The notes beneath the pieces are model-generated. The model was not told the origin of the DNA. It made no database searches and saw only the letters and a program-made list of their open reading frames with translations. From Paragonimus heterotremus (Eukaryota; Platyhelminthes; Trematoda; Plagiorchiida; Troglotrematidae), in the NCBI GenBank assembly GCA_013368495.1, contig LUCH01000799.1:65573-129572 (forward strand): a stretch of 64,000 nucleotides of DNA, given 5' to 3'. Positions 35,500 to 47,020 of the stretch are shown piece by piece. Both the position numbers and the translations under genes were made by a program. Position 1 is the first letter of the stretch; every line of letters begins with the position of its first letter.

Positions 35500-38400
35500 A
35501 CATATGGACTCACGGACTACAACAAGCAAAGCGGCGAACAACACCAGCACCAACTATCTGCCACGGGTTCAAATGAGGAAGCGCGCCTTACAACGAGTAG
35601 TCTCACGACAGGACAGGAACTTGACGCGGTGTGACGGCCTGTCAACTTCGATGACCTATTGGGCTATGCTTGACAGTGACGCCGACAGTCATTCATATCA
35701 GGCAGGCCAGCACAGTCTCCTGATCCCCAGACTAGTAAATGGAAGGTTTATATCTTTTTCTGAAAGAAGTACCAGTTCTAGTATATTACCATTCACCTGT
35801 TACCTTGCAGCGCAGGCTTTTGAGGCAAAGGCTTTGATTGAGAACTTCATTCGTTTTTCTGTCAATGCCTAGGTGTCCTGGCAGTTTCTCAGCCCACGCA
35901 CAACAACGAATATTTACAACCCTGGTAATTTCATACAGCGTCCGTCGTCTAGCAGTATAAACCGGGCCGACCTGTTTGCCGTCTGCAGCAAGCCGGACAG
36001 GCCAAAACATGTCGTTGCTGACTCTTTCCGCACTGTCTTATCAAAGTTAGCTCTTAGACCCATCCCGATCCCAACTTCAAGTGGTTACTCTGCAGGTCCC
36101 ACAATCGGTATACTTAATCACAGTAACACTACCTGGTAAATCGCGCTTTTTATTACTTAGACTGCGGCCTCTCACGCCCCTCATTAAGGTCTGGAAAACA
36201 ATTCAGTACAGGCATTCTTAACGCTCATACTCTGAACTAGATAGGTCAGTAGGCGGCTCTTACACGGATTTTGAATGTCGACGCCTGCTGCATTTCAAAA
36301 ACTAGAGTCCAGGATATTAGTCAGCGTATGAAGCTAACAGCATCTGCGCTGACTACCCGATACTAACTGCACACTTCAGGTGACTCCACGGCCAGCATTA
36401 CCTATCAGGCTGGAGTAGGAAAAGAGATCAGTTGAACGGCAACAGCCACAATGCTAGACTGGATTCCTGTTAACAGCATACTTTGTGCCGTCCGCCTGGC
36501 AGATTTCATTAAAGTCAACTCTAGAAGCAAAACCTTCAAAAATCTTTTAATCGTGTCGCTGTCAAGGACCCCTTTTACTCGGATCCGGCCGTTCTCCTCA
36601 GGTCAACACATCGTTCTGATATAGTCCTCCTGGCCGGAGATATGATCGTCCAGGTCGGCTGCCCTGGTGAGGCCGAATCCCATTTAGGCAACAGCTTCGG
36701 GATAGCACCACACCGTTTGGATACTAGCGATTAACTGTTGCAACGGTGCGTTAAGCAAAAGCTATTTGTGAACGAGAGTAGTTTTAGGCATCATGTGAGT
36801 CACTGTTATATTTGACGGTGTGGTTCCATTCAGGACTGTCGTTCTGGCTGGAGCACATACTTGGACTCAGATCATGGGTTGGTACGTTGCCGTGTTGTTC
36901 TTACTTCCGCTGGGGACGACGCCACCGACAACCGTTGGCTGTTGAGGCAATGGATGTGCCGTCGGCAAAGCAAAAGTACCAAACTAGACTAGAAAGCAAG
37001 TTTATCAGTTCTCACCTCGAAAATCCTAATAGCCACCGGACCCAAACTTCACAGGCCATTCATGAAGCGAGCACTGTAGAATGTGGTACGGCAGTTCGTT
37101 GACCAAACAAAACATTGGACTTAAGAGAAATTCCTAGAGTTGTTAGGTCACAGACGGAACATTCCTGCTGGCAGTTCACATGACAATTTTAGGAAAGATA
37201 GCCGTAGGAAGCTGAAGCGTAACTTAATCGTCGACCATGAGGCTTGACTAATGGAGAAAGTTAGAGAACTGAAAGTCGTCGTTGCCTAAGGGAATAGTGA
37301 CAGACTCATGAAGCACATCCAGACCAGTGGTCCAAGACGATCGTGTATCAGTGAAGCTATCAACGAAGCAGATGGCACATTTACAAAAAATGGATACAGA
37401 AGGTAACAGAGTTGAGAGGAACACTTTGAGAATCAATTAAGCTGGCCTCCTGTTTCTAATGTTACCGCCGTAAACTTGTAATGTAACAAGCTGGTCGGTA
37501 GATTTAGCACCACCCACTAAAACTGAGGTCCGCAGTTGCAATTCGGCTCTCAAACGTAATAAACCTGCCGGTCCAGATGATCTCGTACCGGCACTTTTCA
37601 AAGAAGATAAGGAGGCGTCAGCGTAGGCCTTGTCTCAGCTGTTTCAACTTGTGTGGACGACGGAGACCTTCCCTCCGTGCTGGAATCACTCGATAATGGT
37701 TCCCACATACAAAAAAGGAGTCCGGAGCTCTTACGAAAACCGTAGAGGGATAACCAGGGTTCTGACATCCATTATATTTCGTCGACTAGCTGCAGCTCGA
37801 GAGGCGAACATTAGGGGAGAACAAGCAGGGTTTTGTCCTGGATGAGGATATATAGATCACATTTTCACCCTCCGTCAAATTTTGGAGCAACGTCATATAA
37901 ACCGCCGATCAACAATAGTCGTATTCCTCGACTACAAAGATGCATTCGATTCGGTGGATCGATCTACACTTTTAGGGTCGCTTAAACGCAAGTATGTGCC
38001 GACCAAGTATGTGAACATACTGTCCGCGCTTTATTCCCATACTTCAGCTCAGGTTAGGGTTTACGGTGAGCTGTCTGACAGTTTCAGCACCATGAGCGGC
38101 GTTCGTCAAAGCTGTCCCCTTTCACCATTTCTGTTTAATTTCGTCATGGACGAAATAATGGAGGATTGTTTGCGTCGCTCAAATGAACCCGGTGTGGACC
38201 TCCTACCTAGTGGAAGGTTGATTGATCTTGACTATGCTGACAACAAGGTGTTGTGTGACAACATTTACGCAACGTAAACAATGTTAGACTGTACCCTGCG
38301 TTCTGTTAAACAATTTAGAATGCGCTTTGCAGCCTCAAAATGCAAAGTTATTCTGAAAGACAGCTGGGACTAGGTAGATTTAATGTTGGATAATGAAGGT

Positions 38401-39372
38401 ATGAGGGTTTTTGGCTGTTTTTTTTTTAGTTCGGAAAGTTGGATCAGCGACGGCGGTGTAGGGAAGGAATTAGAACCACGTACCTCTAAGATAAAGACCG
38501 TATTTGTTAATCTATAATACTTCTGGCGACATAGAGGCACTGCTCTGGAGCGTAAGCATCGCGTATATAAGGCGACAGTGAGAGTTGTATTATTTTACGG
38601 CAGTCAAACGTGGCCGCTCAGGGTAGAAGACGTGAACCGTCTTCAGGTATTTGATCACCGATATCTACGTTTGACTTTTCGCATCAAGTGACACCAACCA
38701 GTAAACACCGAAGAGATTAAGAGGCGAGTGTTTGGTTGTGACTATCAAGTGAGTTTTTTGTTCAATTCTTATATTCACGGTTGGACCATGTAGTTAGGAT
38801 GTCAGCTAGTCCTCTGTCACACCGAATAATATTTACAGATTCTGCAGCCAACTGGTATAAGTTGCTAGATAGGCAAATGATGAACTGATGTAGGGAAATG
38901 AGGTCGATTGTCATGATGTTGGCCATCATAGACAACCACCATAGAGCAGGTTTGTCTCCAGGGGACCTCGGGACTCGCAGAGTCAGTGGCTGGACATGTT
39001 AGGTGAGATAGCGGCTAATCGGGTTCAGTGTCGTGAATGTCGTTGTTGTTTGTCCAATTTCTCTGTGAAGCAAATGCATTTGATGACGAGGGAGAGCAAT
39101 GAATACTGTAAGAAAGCTGTCTTGTTGGTAACGTCCTACTTTCATTTATAACTCGGTTGTTGGTTTGCAGGGTGCAGACAGCTTGATAGTGTATGTTTAA
39201 ATATAGACGTAACCAATTTTAGTAGCTAGGTTCCCCCCCTTCTGTTCCGTTTTTTCCTTACCAGGGCTTACGTTTTTTCTCATGACTGTATGGTGGCTAA
39301 GCATCAATGAGAATCACTGATGTGTTACTGTCTATTATGACGACGATGATGATGTGAGTGATGATTAGGTGA
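35500..39372 (+). mobile_element. LINE family B copy, near full length but decayed
   Basis: The 5' part (35504-36139) holds two adjacent frames. The second, INRADLFAVCSKPDRPKHV, parallels the minus-strand frame INRVALSAAYNKLDRRKN at 44130-44492. The endonuclease part follows in broken frames: SDIVLLAGDMIVQVG (LAGDFN-like), then CGSIQDCRSGWSTYLDSDHG (the SDH active-site end of APE-type endonucleases). The RT part includes FPPCWNHSIMVPTYKKG, VVFLDYKDAFDSVDRSTLL and SCPLSPFLFNFVMDEIM, then LDYADNKVL (YADN instead of YADD). The C-terminal LDHVVRMSASPLSH block, a 3' UTR and a GACGATGATGATG tail at about 39350 complete it. Many stops and shifts are present. The 5' boundary is approximate. Confidence 0.88.
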
Positions 39373-41207
39373 ACAAGAACTACCCCAGGTATACAGTAGG
39401 AAAGCCGATTACAAGCTCCATTCTTTTAGGAATTCTACATGATAACCAACACAAGCCCGTTGCATAGTGCAGTTAATATGAAATATTCCTGTTCAACCAT
39501 TCTTCTTTTTTTCTCACACCCCTCTTCCACATTACCTTTCAAAGTGAACGACATTACATACGCAACTTAAACGAAGATATATGGAGAGACATACCGTTGA
39601 ATAGTGCAAATGAGAATGTTAAGATACAATAAATCCATGCACTAATAAAGTCCACCAAATACTCAAAAGGTGGATAAAGGTGACCCATGGTGGACCGTAT
39701 TTTATACCACACAGACATAACTCAAAACTGCAGACAGAAGTGCAGTGGTGAAAACCAATAAACACAGAAACGTAGTGACTGACAGAGTCTTCGTGAGACG
39801 ACGTTTTTGTCAACTGTGGGTGGTCAATCAGTTTATCAATAAGGAAAACCTGCGTAATTGGGATTTCCAGTCTTTGCGCCACAGGGCGATAACAGTCATG
39901 TCATAGATATGGGTTGCGCATCGTCAGGCTGACCAGACCTAGACGTAAACAGCCGAAATAACGGGGATCAAAACTTGTGAACGCATGACTGATTAGACGA
40001 CGATGTAGCTACCAAGGGATACAGAGGATAAAACATTGTAGATTTCGGACAATCATAGTCGTCTATAGCACAAACATTCCTGCAGAAGCCTGTCCGTCAC
40101 TATCTTCATTAGAGAAGTCATTAGCCTTGACGGATTGTAAACGTTATAATTTACAGGGCAGACGTTTGAATCAGTGGCTTTGAATTATGTCCTAACATTC
40201 AATCCACTTCTTCTGCATGAATAAGAGAATACAACCAACGAACTGTTGTATGCGTCGTGAGACAAAAAGTCGCGTATTTTGTACATACATGGATGTTGTC
40301 GAGATAATGAACTAGGTCACAATGTTAATCGGAGCGTAAGACCAACCAGACAGTGGTTCGTCATATTATGACCTTTTTTTACTCTGTTTACACGAAAAGT
40401 TCAACATGAATTTACTACGGCTCGACCTTTGCAATGAACAAGTGCTGGTCATCGCAAGTTTTCAAGACAAGATTTGTCAGCACAATCCGAGTAATTACTT
40501 TGTCGCAGAGGTTAATGGTTCAACCAGTTGTGGTACAGACGTCTGTATAAGGGTACGGCCTAACAGTGTTCGATGAACCTAATGTTGCATGACCATGAAG
40601 ACCTTGTGGAGTAAAAACTAAAAACTTAGGATGTAACTTTAAGGTGAGCTCGAACGTCAGTCAGAATTCAATTGTTAAAACAAGAGTACCATAAAGAATT
40701 GTGATTCGTGGACTTACAAGGTTTAAAAGTGAAAACTCAAGACTTATCATCCACCTACCATTACAGCTCGGTAGACACAGTGTGTCAGTCAACGGACATT
40801 TGTGATAGCCTGGAACAATTTTTGACTATTGCGCAATCTATATTGCTCACAATGTCACTGGAAATGGGTGTCAGCGATTGTGATGACGGAAAGCGCGTGC
40901 TGATAGAACCAGCAGCCATACTTTACGGTTATGAAACAAAAGCACCACAGACTGCGGAGAAAAAACGTAATGGAGTAAAGGCCCGCTGACGTTTGCATTC
41001 AACCCCTCAGACCGCGCGGCATCAGCAGATACATAACGAGTAGGCTAAGTGTTAGGTTTCTGGTTATGAGGACCGACCAAGACCACTTACCCAAACTCTA
41101 CAAACGTACGGGAATTCGAAAGCCAAGCCAAACATTCTCTGATTGGACTTCCAACACACTATTCCAGGGGACAAAGTGGTTATTCGATCATTTTACAGTG
41201 GGAAAGG
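39373..41207. other. Nothing recognised between two family B copies
   Basis: A 93-codon ORF at 40708-40989 on the plus strand has no recognisable motif. The stretch separates a plus-strand and a minus-strand family B element placed tail to tail. Confidence 0.4.
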
Positions 41208-44200
41208 AGAGCACCATCACAGACAGTCATATAGCAGTGGTTCACACTAACACTCAACTGCCACACATCCACGGAGAAAAAAGCAAACCCTGAATAGGAA
41301 GAGAGAAGAAAAAAGGGAAGGGGGAGGAGACCAAACTATTAAAAATAGCTACGTCTGCATTCAAACATGCAACAACAATGCGCCTACATTTTGCAAACAA
41401 ACAACCGAACTGTAAATGAAAGTAAGGCGTTATCAGCAAGACAGCTTCCTTACGGCTTTCACTATCCGCGTCATTAAATGCACTCACTTCACAGACAACT
41501 CAGACAAACACTAACAACATTCACGTCACTGATTAGCCCGATTAGCCGCCATCTCACCTAGCATCTCAAGCCACCAACTCTGTGAGCCACGAGGGCCCCA
41601 GCCCGAAAGACGAACCCGACCTATGGTGCCCAACCACTTCGTGAACGATTTCATTTGTCCACGGGAGGTCATCATCTGTTCACCTCGCAACTGGCGTCAG
41701 TCGACCGCAGCGTCGGCAAACAGTGCTCGGTGTGGCAAACGACTAGCTGGCATCCTTAGTACATGACCTAACCATCTGAGTCTGTGCAAATGTAAGGATT
41801 GAACAAAAGAACTCGTTTGACAATCAATGCCAAACATCCGCTTCATAATCTCCTCGTTGCTTACTCGCTGGTGCCACCGAATACGAGCGATTGAACGCAG
41901 ACATCGGTGGTCTAATACCTGGAGACGGTTCACGTCCCATACCCTGAGCGGCCAGGTTTCGCTACCGTAAAGTAGTACAGCCGTCACTGTTGTCTACTAT
42001 ACGTGACTCTTAAGTTTCAGGGAAATACCTCCCTGTCGCCATAAGTGCCTCAGATTACTAAACACCGTCCTAGCCATGGATATAAGCGCTTCTATTTCAT
42101 TCCTTACACCTCCGCCGCCGCGCTGATGCAGCTTCCAAGGTGTACAAATCGGTCAACAACTTCCATGACTTTATTAGCTAAAATTAAATCTACGTAATCA
42201 CAACAATCTTGTAAAATCACTTTGAATTCTGAGGCTGCAAAGCACATTCCGAAGAATTTAGCAGAATGCGAAATTGCGTTCAGCGTTGCTTGTGCCGCTT
42301 GAAAGTTGTCAAACAGCAACACTTTATCGTCAGTATAACCAAGATCAGTCAGTTTTTCACCAGGTTGGAGGTCAACGTTGGCATCTTGCATGTACCGTAG
42401 AGAGTCCTCCGTTATTTTGCCTATGACGAAATTAAACAGAAATGGTGAAAGAGGACAACCTTGACGTACGCAGCTCATGGTGCTGAAACTGTCAGATAAT
42501 TCACCGTAAACCCTAACCTGAGCTGAAGTATAGGAATAATGCGCCGACAGCATGTTCACATACTTAGTCGGTACACTCTTGCGTTTAAGCGACCCTAAAA
42601 GTGTAGATCGATCCGCCGAATCGAACGCACCTTTATAGTCGAGGAATATGGCAATTGTTGGCCTGCGGTATACATGACGCTGCTCCAAAACTTGACGAGA
42701 GGTAAAAATGTGATCTATACAACCTGATCACGTCGACACCCTGGCTGTTCTTCCCTAATGTTTACCTCACCAACTGCAGAGTCAACAAAGTATAATGGAT
42801 GCCAGAACCATAGAATTGACCAGGGTCAAACTAATCCCCCGATGGTTTGCGCAAGAGCCCCTGACACCCTCCGTGATTATAGGGACTATTATCGAGTGAC
42901 CCCAGCACGGAGGGAAGGTCTCCGTCGTCCACACAAGTTGAAACAGCTGAGTCAAGGCGTCAACTAACACCGCTCCACCCTCTCTGAAAAGTGCCGGCAC
43001 GATATCATCTGGACCAGCAGCCCTATTACGGTTGAGACCGGAAATACAATTGTGAACCTCAGTATCAGTGGGTGGTTCTAAATCTACCGACCATCGTGCT
43101 ACGTCACAAGTTTGTAGCGGCAACACAATGGAAGCAGGAGGCCAGCTGAATTGACTGTCAATATGTTCTGCCCGACGCTCCAACCTCCTGGACTTATGAT
43201 AAATTAGTATGCCATCTGCCTTGTTGATACCTCCACTGACAGACGGTCACCTGGGACCAGTAGCACGGATCAGCTTAAAGAGTTTGCCGGTGTTCCCGGA
43301 GGCAAAAGCGGTTTTCATTTCATTAACTTTTTCCACCAACCAAGCTTCACGATCAGTCTTTAGACTACGTTTCAGTTTCCAACGGATATCTGTGAACTAT
43401 CAGGAGAAACCTTCCGTCTGGCTTCTAACATCTCCAGAGATTTCTCTGGAATCCAATGTTTATCAAACTTATGTACGCCGCATGCTATAGTACCTGCTTT
43501 TTGAATAGCTTGTGAGATTTGTGTCCAGAAGCTATTAGGATCTTCGGAGTGAGTACCACTAAGGCAGCTTTCTAAGTTAGTTTGGTACTTATGCTTTACC
43601 GATGATAAAGCCAATTTCTCAACAGCCAGTCGTTGCTGTTGGGGGGGTCGTTGCCTAACAAAAGTAAGAACAAAACGACAACATACCAATGCATGATGTG
43701 AGTCCAAGTATGTGCTCCAATAAGAATGACTGTCTTGAATGGAACCACGCCACCTATAGCTATCGGCTATGTGGTCTATCTGAGACCAGGCGTGATTTGG
43801 AGAAGGCAGGCACCAAGCAAGGCTCTGACACGCACGATGCCTAAAACTAGTACTGGTTAAATACAGCTTATGCTCAGCGCACAGTTGCAACAACCGCCCA
43901 CCATTATCTGATCGGTGTGACGCTATCCCAAACCTACCACCTAAACGAGATTCAGCTTCAGCAAGGTGGCCGACCTAGGCATTCATATCTCCGGCCAGAA
44001 CAACTAGCAGAACCACGTGTCGACCGAAGAGCGACCAGATCCGAGTGAAATGCGTCCTCGACGCCGACTACTGTCCTGGAATCTAGTCTCTGAAATGCAG
44101 CAGACATCCATATTTAACGAGTCTAACGTTCATGCGAGAGCAGCCTGTTGACCTATCTGTTTTAGAGTGCGAACGATGAAGGCACCTATATTAATCCGCA

Positions 44201-44800
44201 TTCTGGGCCTAAGCAACAGACGAGAGAGGCCTGGAGCTGAATGGCAAGAGATGGAACTTACCGGCTCAGTGTTACCACGGTTAGCTATATCTGATGTGGG
44301 ACTTGTGCAGTAATTATCAGAAATGAAGGTTGGGTGGGAGCTGAGAACTAAATTTGATAGAACAGTGGGGGAGGGGTCAGCAGTAGCATTTTTTCGCCTA
44401 TCCAACTTGTTGTATGCAGCAGATAGGGCGACCCGGTTTATACTGCGAGACGGCCGATGCAGTATGGAATTATTTGGGTTGTGAGTATTCATGGTTGTAT
44501 GTAGCCTGAGATACTGTTAGGACGCCCAGACCTAGATAGGAGAACGATTAGGGTTCTCAACCAAAGCCTCTGGCTCAAAAGCCTGTACCGCAGGGCACTG
44601 TATGAGAAAGCAGAGCAGTCGCAACTAAACTTAAGAACGGTGCAGGTTGCGTTCATCTCCTGGATTAGAGTCTTTGGGAACCGGTTGACCTCATGCCAGT
44701 GTAACATTAGGAGTTGCGGTAGCCAATCGAGTTCAGCAGCGTAAATGTTCTCTGAGAAAAACAGAAGCAATTAGTTAAGTGGGGGAATGAAATCCACAAT
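41208..44800 (-). mobile_element. LINE family B copy (endonuclease, RT and 3' UTR)
   Basis: On the minus strand, from 5' to 3': an N-terminal region (44492-44130) ending LRPRMRINIGAFIVRTLKQI, typical of the start of an APE endonuclease ([FI]NVRTL); the endonuclease end (43893-43372) with WSQIDHIADSYRWRGSIQDS and YLDSHHALVCCRF (SHH instead of SDH); a linker AAGPDDIVPALFREGG; then RT with FPPCWGHSIIVPI, IFLDYKGAFDSADRSTLLGS, VRQGCPLSPFLFNFVIGKIT and LGYTDDKVLL (YTDD); then ETWPLRVWDVNRLQVLDHRC, SLHLHRLRWLGHVLRMPASR, and a 3' UTR matching 39100-39350 in reverse. Stops and frameshifts separate the blocks. It is the most complete family B copy and lies just inside the intron following the chimaerin C1 exon. 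Confidence 0.93.
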
Positions 44801-44839
44801 GAAGCCATCTTGTAGATGCCACTCTAATCTCGCTTGCAA

Positions 44840-45035
44840 CTTGAGTGTTTGCTTGTAAACTGTAGACACCTTGACGATAATTACTTGAGTTTAAGCCTAA
44901 GAATTTCCAAAAATGAGTGTCTGACGCTCCCGTTCCCTGGCGGTTTCATTCATCAAGACTGTGTGACAATCAAGCATCAGTACTAACCACTGACAAGTTA
45001 CGGTCAAGAACGGTGATGAATACTGAACAAAATCA
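44840..45035 (+). mobile_element. Family B 3'-UTR-only fragment
   Basis: This stretch parallels 39160-39350: GACTGTGTGACAATCAAGCATCAG corresponds in order to the ACTGTATGGTGGCTAAGCATCA part of the plus copy, followed by the CACTGA and GTTAC words. It carries no coding part and lies within 60 bases of the chimaerin C1 exon, in opposite orientation. Confidence 0.55.
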
Positions 45036-45089
45036 CAAGGACAATGCTCCTTACAAAACACCACTGAATGTGACAATCAAGACACTTAC

Positions 45090-45614
45090 TTGAAACCCGC
45101 ATTCGGCGCACTTCACTCCTTGTGCAACCAAACCCCAGATGAAATGGGTACAAAAATCACACCAATGAGGACCACGAAAGGTTTGCACTTTAAAATTGTG
45201 CTTCCTCCGATCTGTATCGGCCGGTGTACTCGGGTGATCGCCAACTAGACAAGCAGCGGGTAATTTGTATCGTTCCAACAAGCTCAACATTGCCTGCCTG
45301 TTCTCACCGTTGACGGTCACGCTCGTCGGTGAACCGTTCTCAGCCGAATCGGTTAACAGTAAAGCATGCCGATTTCGATCTTGACGGATCGGATGAGACT
45401 GCTTCCGGGAGACAAATAGCGGGGAAGCATTAGTGGGAGATCCACTGGTTCCACTGAGCGAGCTATGGTCCCCGCTGCTAGCGCTTGTTTCCAGGGTCGA
45501 GCACACTGCACTGTCGAATTCTTGAGAGGTTTGTACTGCGTGAGGTGATTCAGCATTTTCAGGAATGTTTTCCAATTTAACAAACGAACCGTCCACAAGA
45601 TGACCGGAAGGAAA
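45090..45614 (-). CDS. CHN1: Chimaerin exon: Ser-rich linker and first part of C1 domain
   Basis: This 525-bp exon (175 codons, phase 0 at both ends as modelled) begins after a TTGATTCCAG acceptor and ends CAA|GTAAGT. Residues 1 to about 138 are a Ser/Thr-rich, probably disordered linker with no domain I recognise. Residues 139-175 are the start of a C1 zinc finger: HNFKVQTFRGPHWCDFC, then 13 residues, then CAEC. The spacing H-x12-C-x2-C-x13-C-x2-C is exact for phorbol-ester/diacylglycerol-binding C1 domains. The run GPHWC-x2-C-x3-WGL.AQGVKC is the form seen in chimaerins. The domain is cut after CGFQ, where vertebrate chimaerins continue with V-H-x2-C, so the last zinc ligands must be on another exon. 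The reading frame contains an internal GTG but no ATG is needed, since this is an internal exon. The linker is longer than I recall between SH2 and C1 in vertebrate chimaerins. Confidence 0.9.
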
Positions 45615-45929
45615 CTGGAATCAAAACATAGATGGAATCCAGTAAACAGATTAAAACTAACTGTGAACCAAGTGAGGTTCAGGTTCAAATTTTTTAAGAC
45701 AGCGAAAGCCTCTATCTAGTAACGGTGACCAAACAAATACGATCTCACAGTTTTCAAGGATACATAGAATGGGGTAGTAATTAGATCATGTGTTGATAAT
45801 ACAAAATAATCGTCTGGCAAGTCCAGCATCGTCCGTCAATGCTGCCTCTGATCGGCGAATAGATGGCAATTTTATGTAGATACATGTGGATAGTCAGCGA
45901 TATGTAAGCCATTGTAGATGACGTTTGTC
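45615..45929. other. Intron upstream of the C1 exon
   Basis: Only the TTGATTCCAG acceptor at its lower end is recognised. No branch point or upstream exon can be pinned down. Confidence 0.5.
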
Positions 45930-46265
45930 TCCGGGACAAGAGGTTCCATGATTAACACAATCTATGACTGTCATTGTTACGGGAAATGATGACTATTACG
46001 GTAACCATCGTCGGTTGACTTAAGTGTGTGTAGTAAGGACAACTAACAAACCGAGATAATGATAACTGCAAGGAAGCTGTCATAAATATGCTTTTTCTGT
46101 TCATAATTCGACGTGATTGTTTGTGAGGGTATAGATGCCTTGATGCTGATTGAATGAGGGCAGATAAAAGTTTAAGTCCCATCGCTCTTATTTTTTTCCT
46201 CTAAAAACTATTATTCAAGGTGGTGTGGCAATTAGGTATCAGCATCAAGTAACGATGTCTGAATG
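45930..46265 (+). mobile_element. Family B 3'-UTR-only fragment (weak)
   Basis: AAGGAAGCTGTC near 46069 and the following TTGTTTGTGAGGGTATAGATGCC-like order parallel the 3' UTR at 39110-39200; GGTATCAGCATCAAGTAACGATG near 46232 parallels its end. Similarity is lower than in the other two fragments. Confidence 0.45.
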
Positions 46266-46854
46266 TCGAATACATCGACGCTAACGTTTGAATTCACTTC
46301 CAATAAGTTCACATACGAGGCGAGTAATAAAAAAATGTATTATTAACGCAAATTACAGCTTTTGTTGAACAAGATCGTACAGATGGTGCCATGTACATGA
46401 CATAATTCGTAAAGCAACACAGCACAGACTGACGCTTGACCTGCAAGAGCGACGCGATAGTATAAGGCAAGTAGGACAGGTTCCGAACAGACCATTTCAT
46501 TAACTAAGGAACACACGGTTCCTCGGGTCTAACCAAAGCTGGCATCAGTCATTTAGTATGAATACTGGACTCGGCTAAACTAATGCGCTCAACTTTACAT
46601 TTAAGAAAGTAATACACTGATACTATGCGCAAATGTAAACACACATATGGGCATGCAAGAGACAGTTAGAAGAGTAGTTCGATTCGGACCCACAGTTGTT
46701 ATGGAACGTTTAAATAGACATCATAAACTTCTAACCTCATTCGATAACGACAAATGGAGGTTCTTGCCTACTGACGGATAATGACAAATTAGAAGAGAGA
46801 TACAATGTAGATGCACGGTGAATTGACCAGTGTCTACGAGATATGCCCTCTGAC

Positions 46855-47020
46855 TCTTACGTGTAATTCGGTTCTTTAACCGTGATGTTTATTGTTATTC
46901 AGACATAGGGGTTTCAGGATGCAAATTTGTTTCTTTCTCATTCGTTTTTCTTCTCACGACTGTATGACAGTTGAACATCAGTATGAATCACTGACATATT
47001 GTTATTGACGACAAGCCGAG
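46855..47020 (+). mobile_element. Family B 3'-UTR-only fragment
   Basis: TTCTTCTCACGACTGTATGA, then GAACATCAGTATGAATCACTG, then TTATTGACGAC closely match 39277-39345 of the plus-strand family B copy. It has no coding part and ends where the trinucleotide tail would begin. Confidence 0.75.

Larger units (their letters stand above)
9081..45614 (-). other. CHN1: Chimaerin-like gene body (C1 + RhoGAP), partial
   Basis: Three minus-strand exons, in transcript order 45614-45090, 10687-10557 and 9218-9081, encode parts of one chimaerin. Chimaerins are diacylglycerol-responsive GTPase-activating proteins for Rac: the C1 domain recruits them to membranes and the RhoGAP domain switches Rac off. The order C1 then GAP, the same strand and compatible splice phases support one gene. 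The introns are about 34.4 kb (possibly holding one or more unseen small exons) and about 1.3 kb. The large intron holds most of the retroelement debris in the window. Not found: the exon completing the C1 domain (expected to begin in phase 0 and end two bases into an Arg codon), SH2 exons upstream of 45.6 kb, and the C-terminal GAP exons below 9.08 kb. Whether it corresponds to vertebrate CHN1 or CHN2 cannot be decided. Confidence 0.85.
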
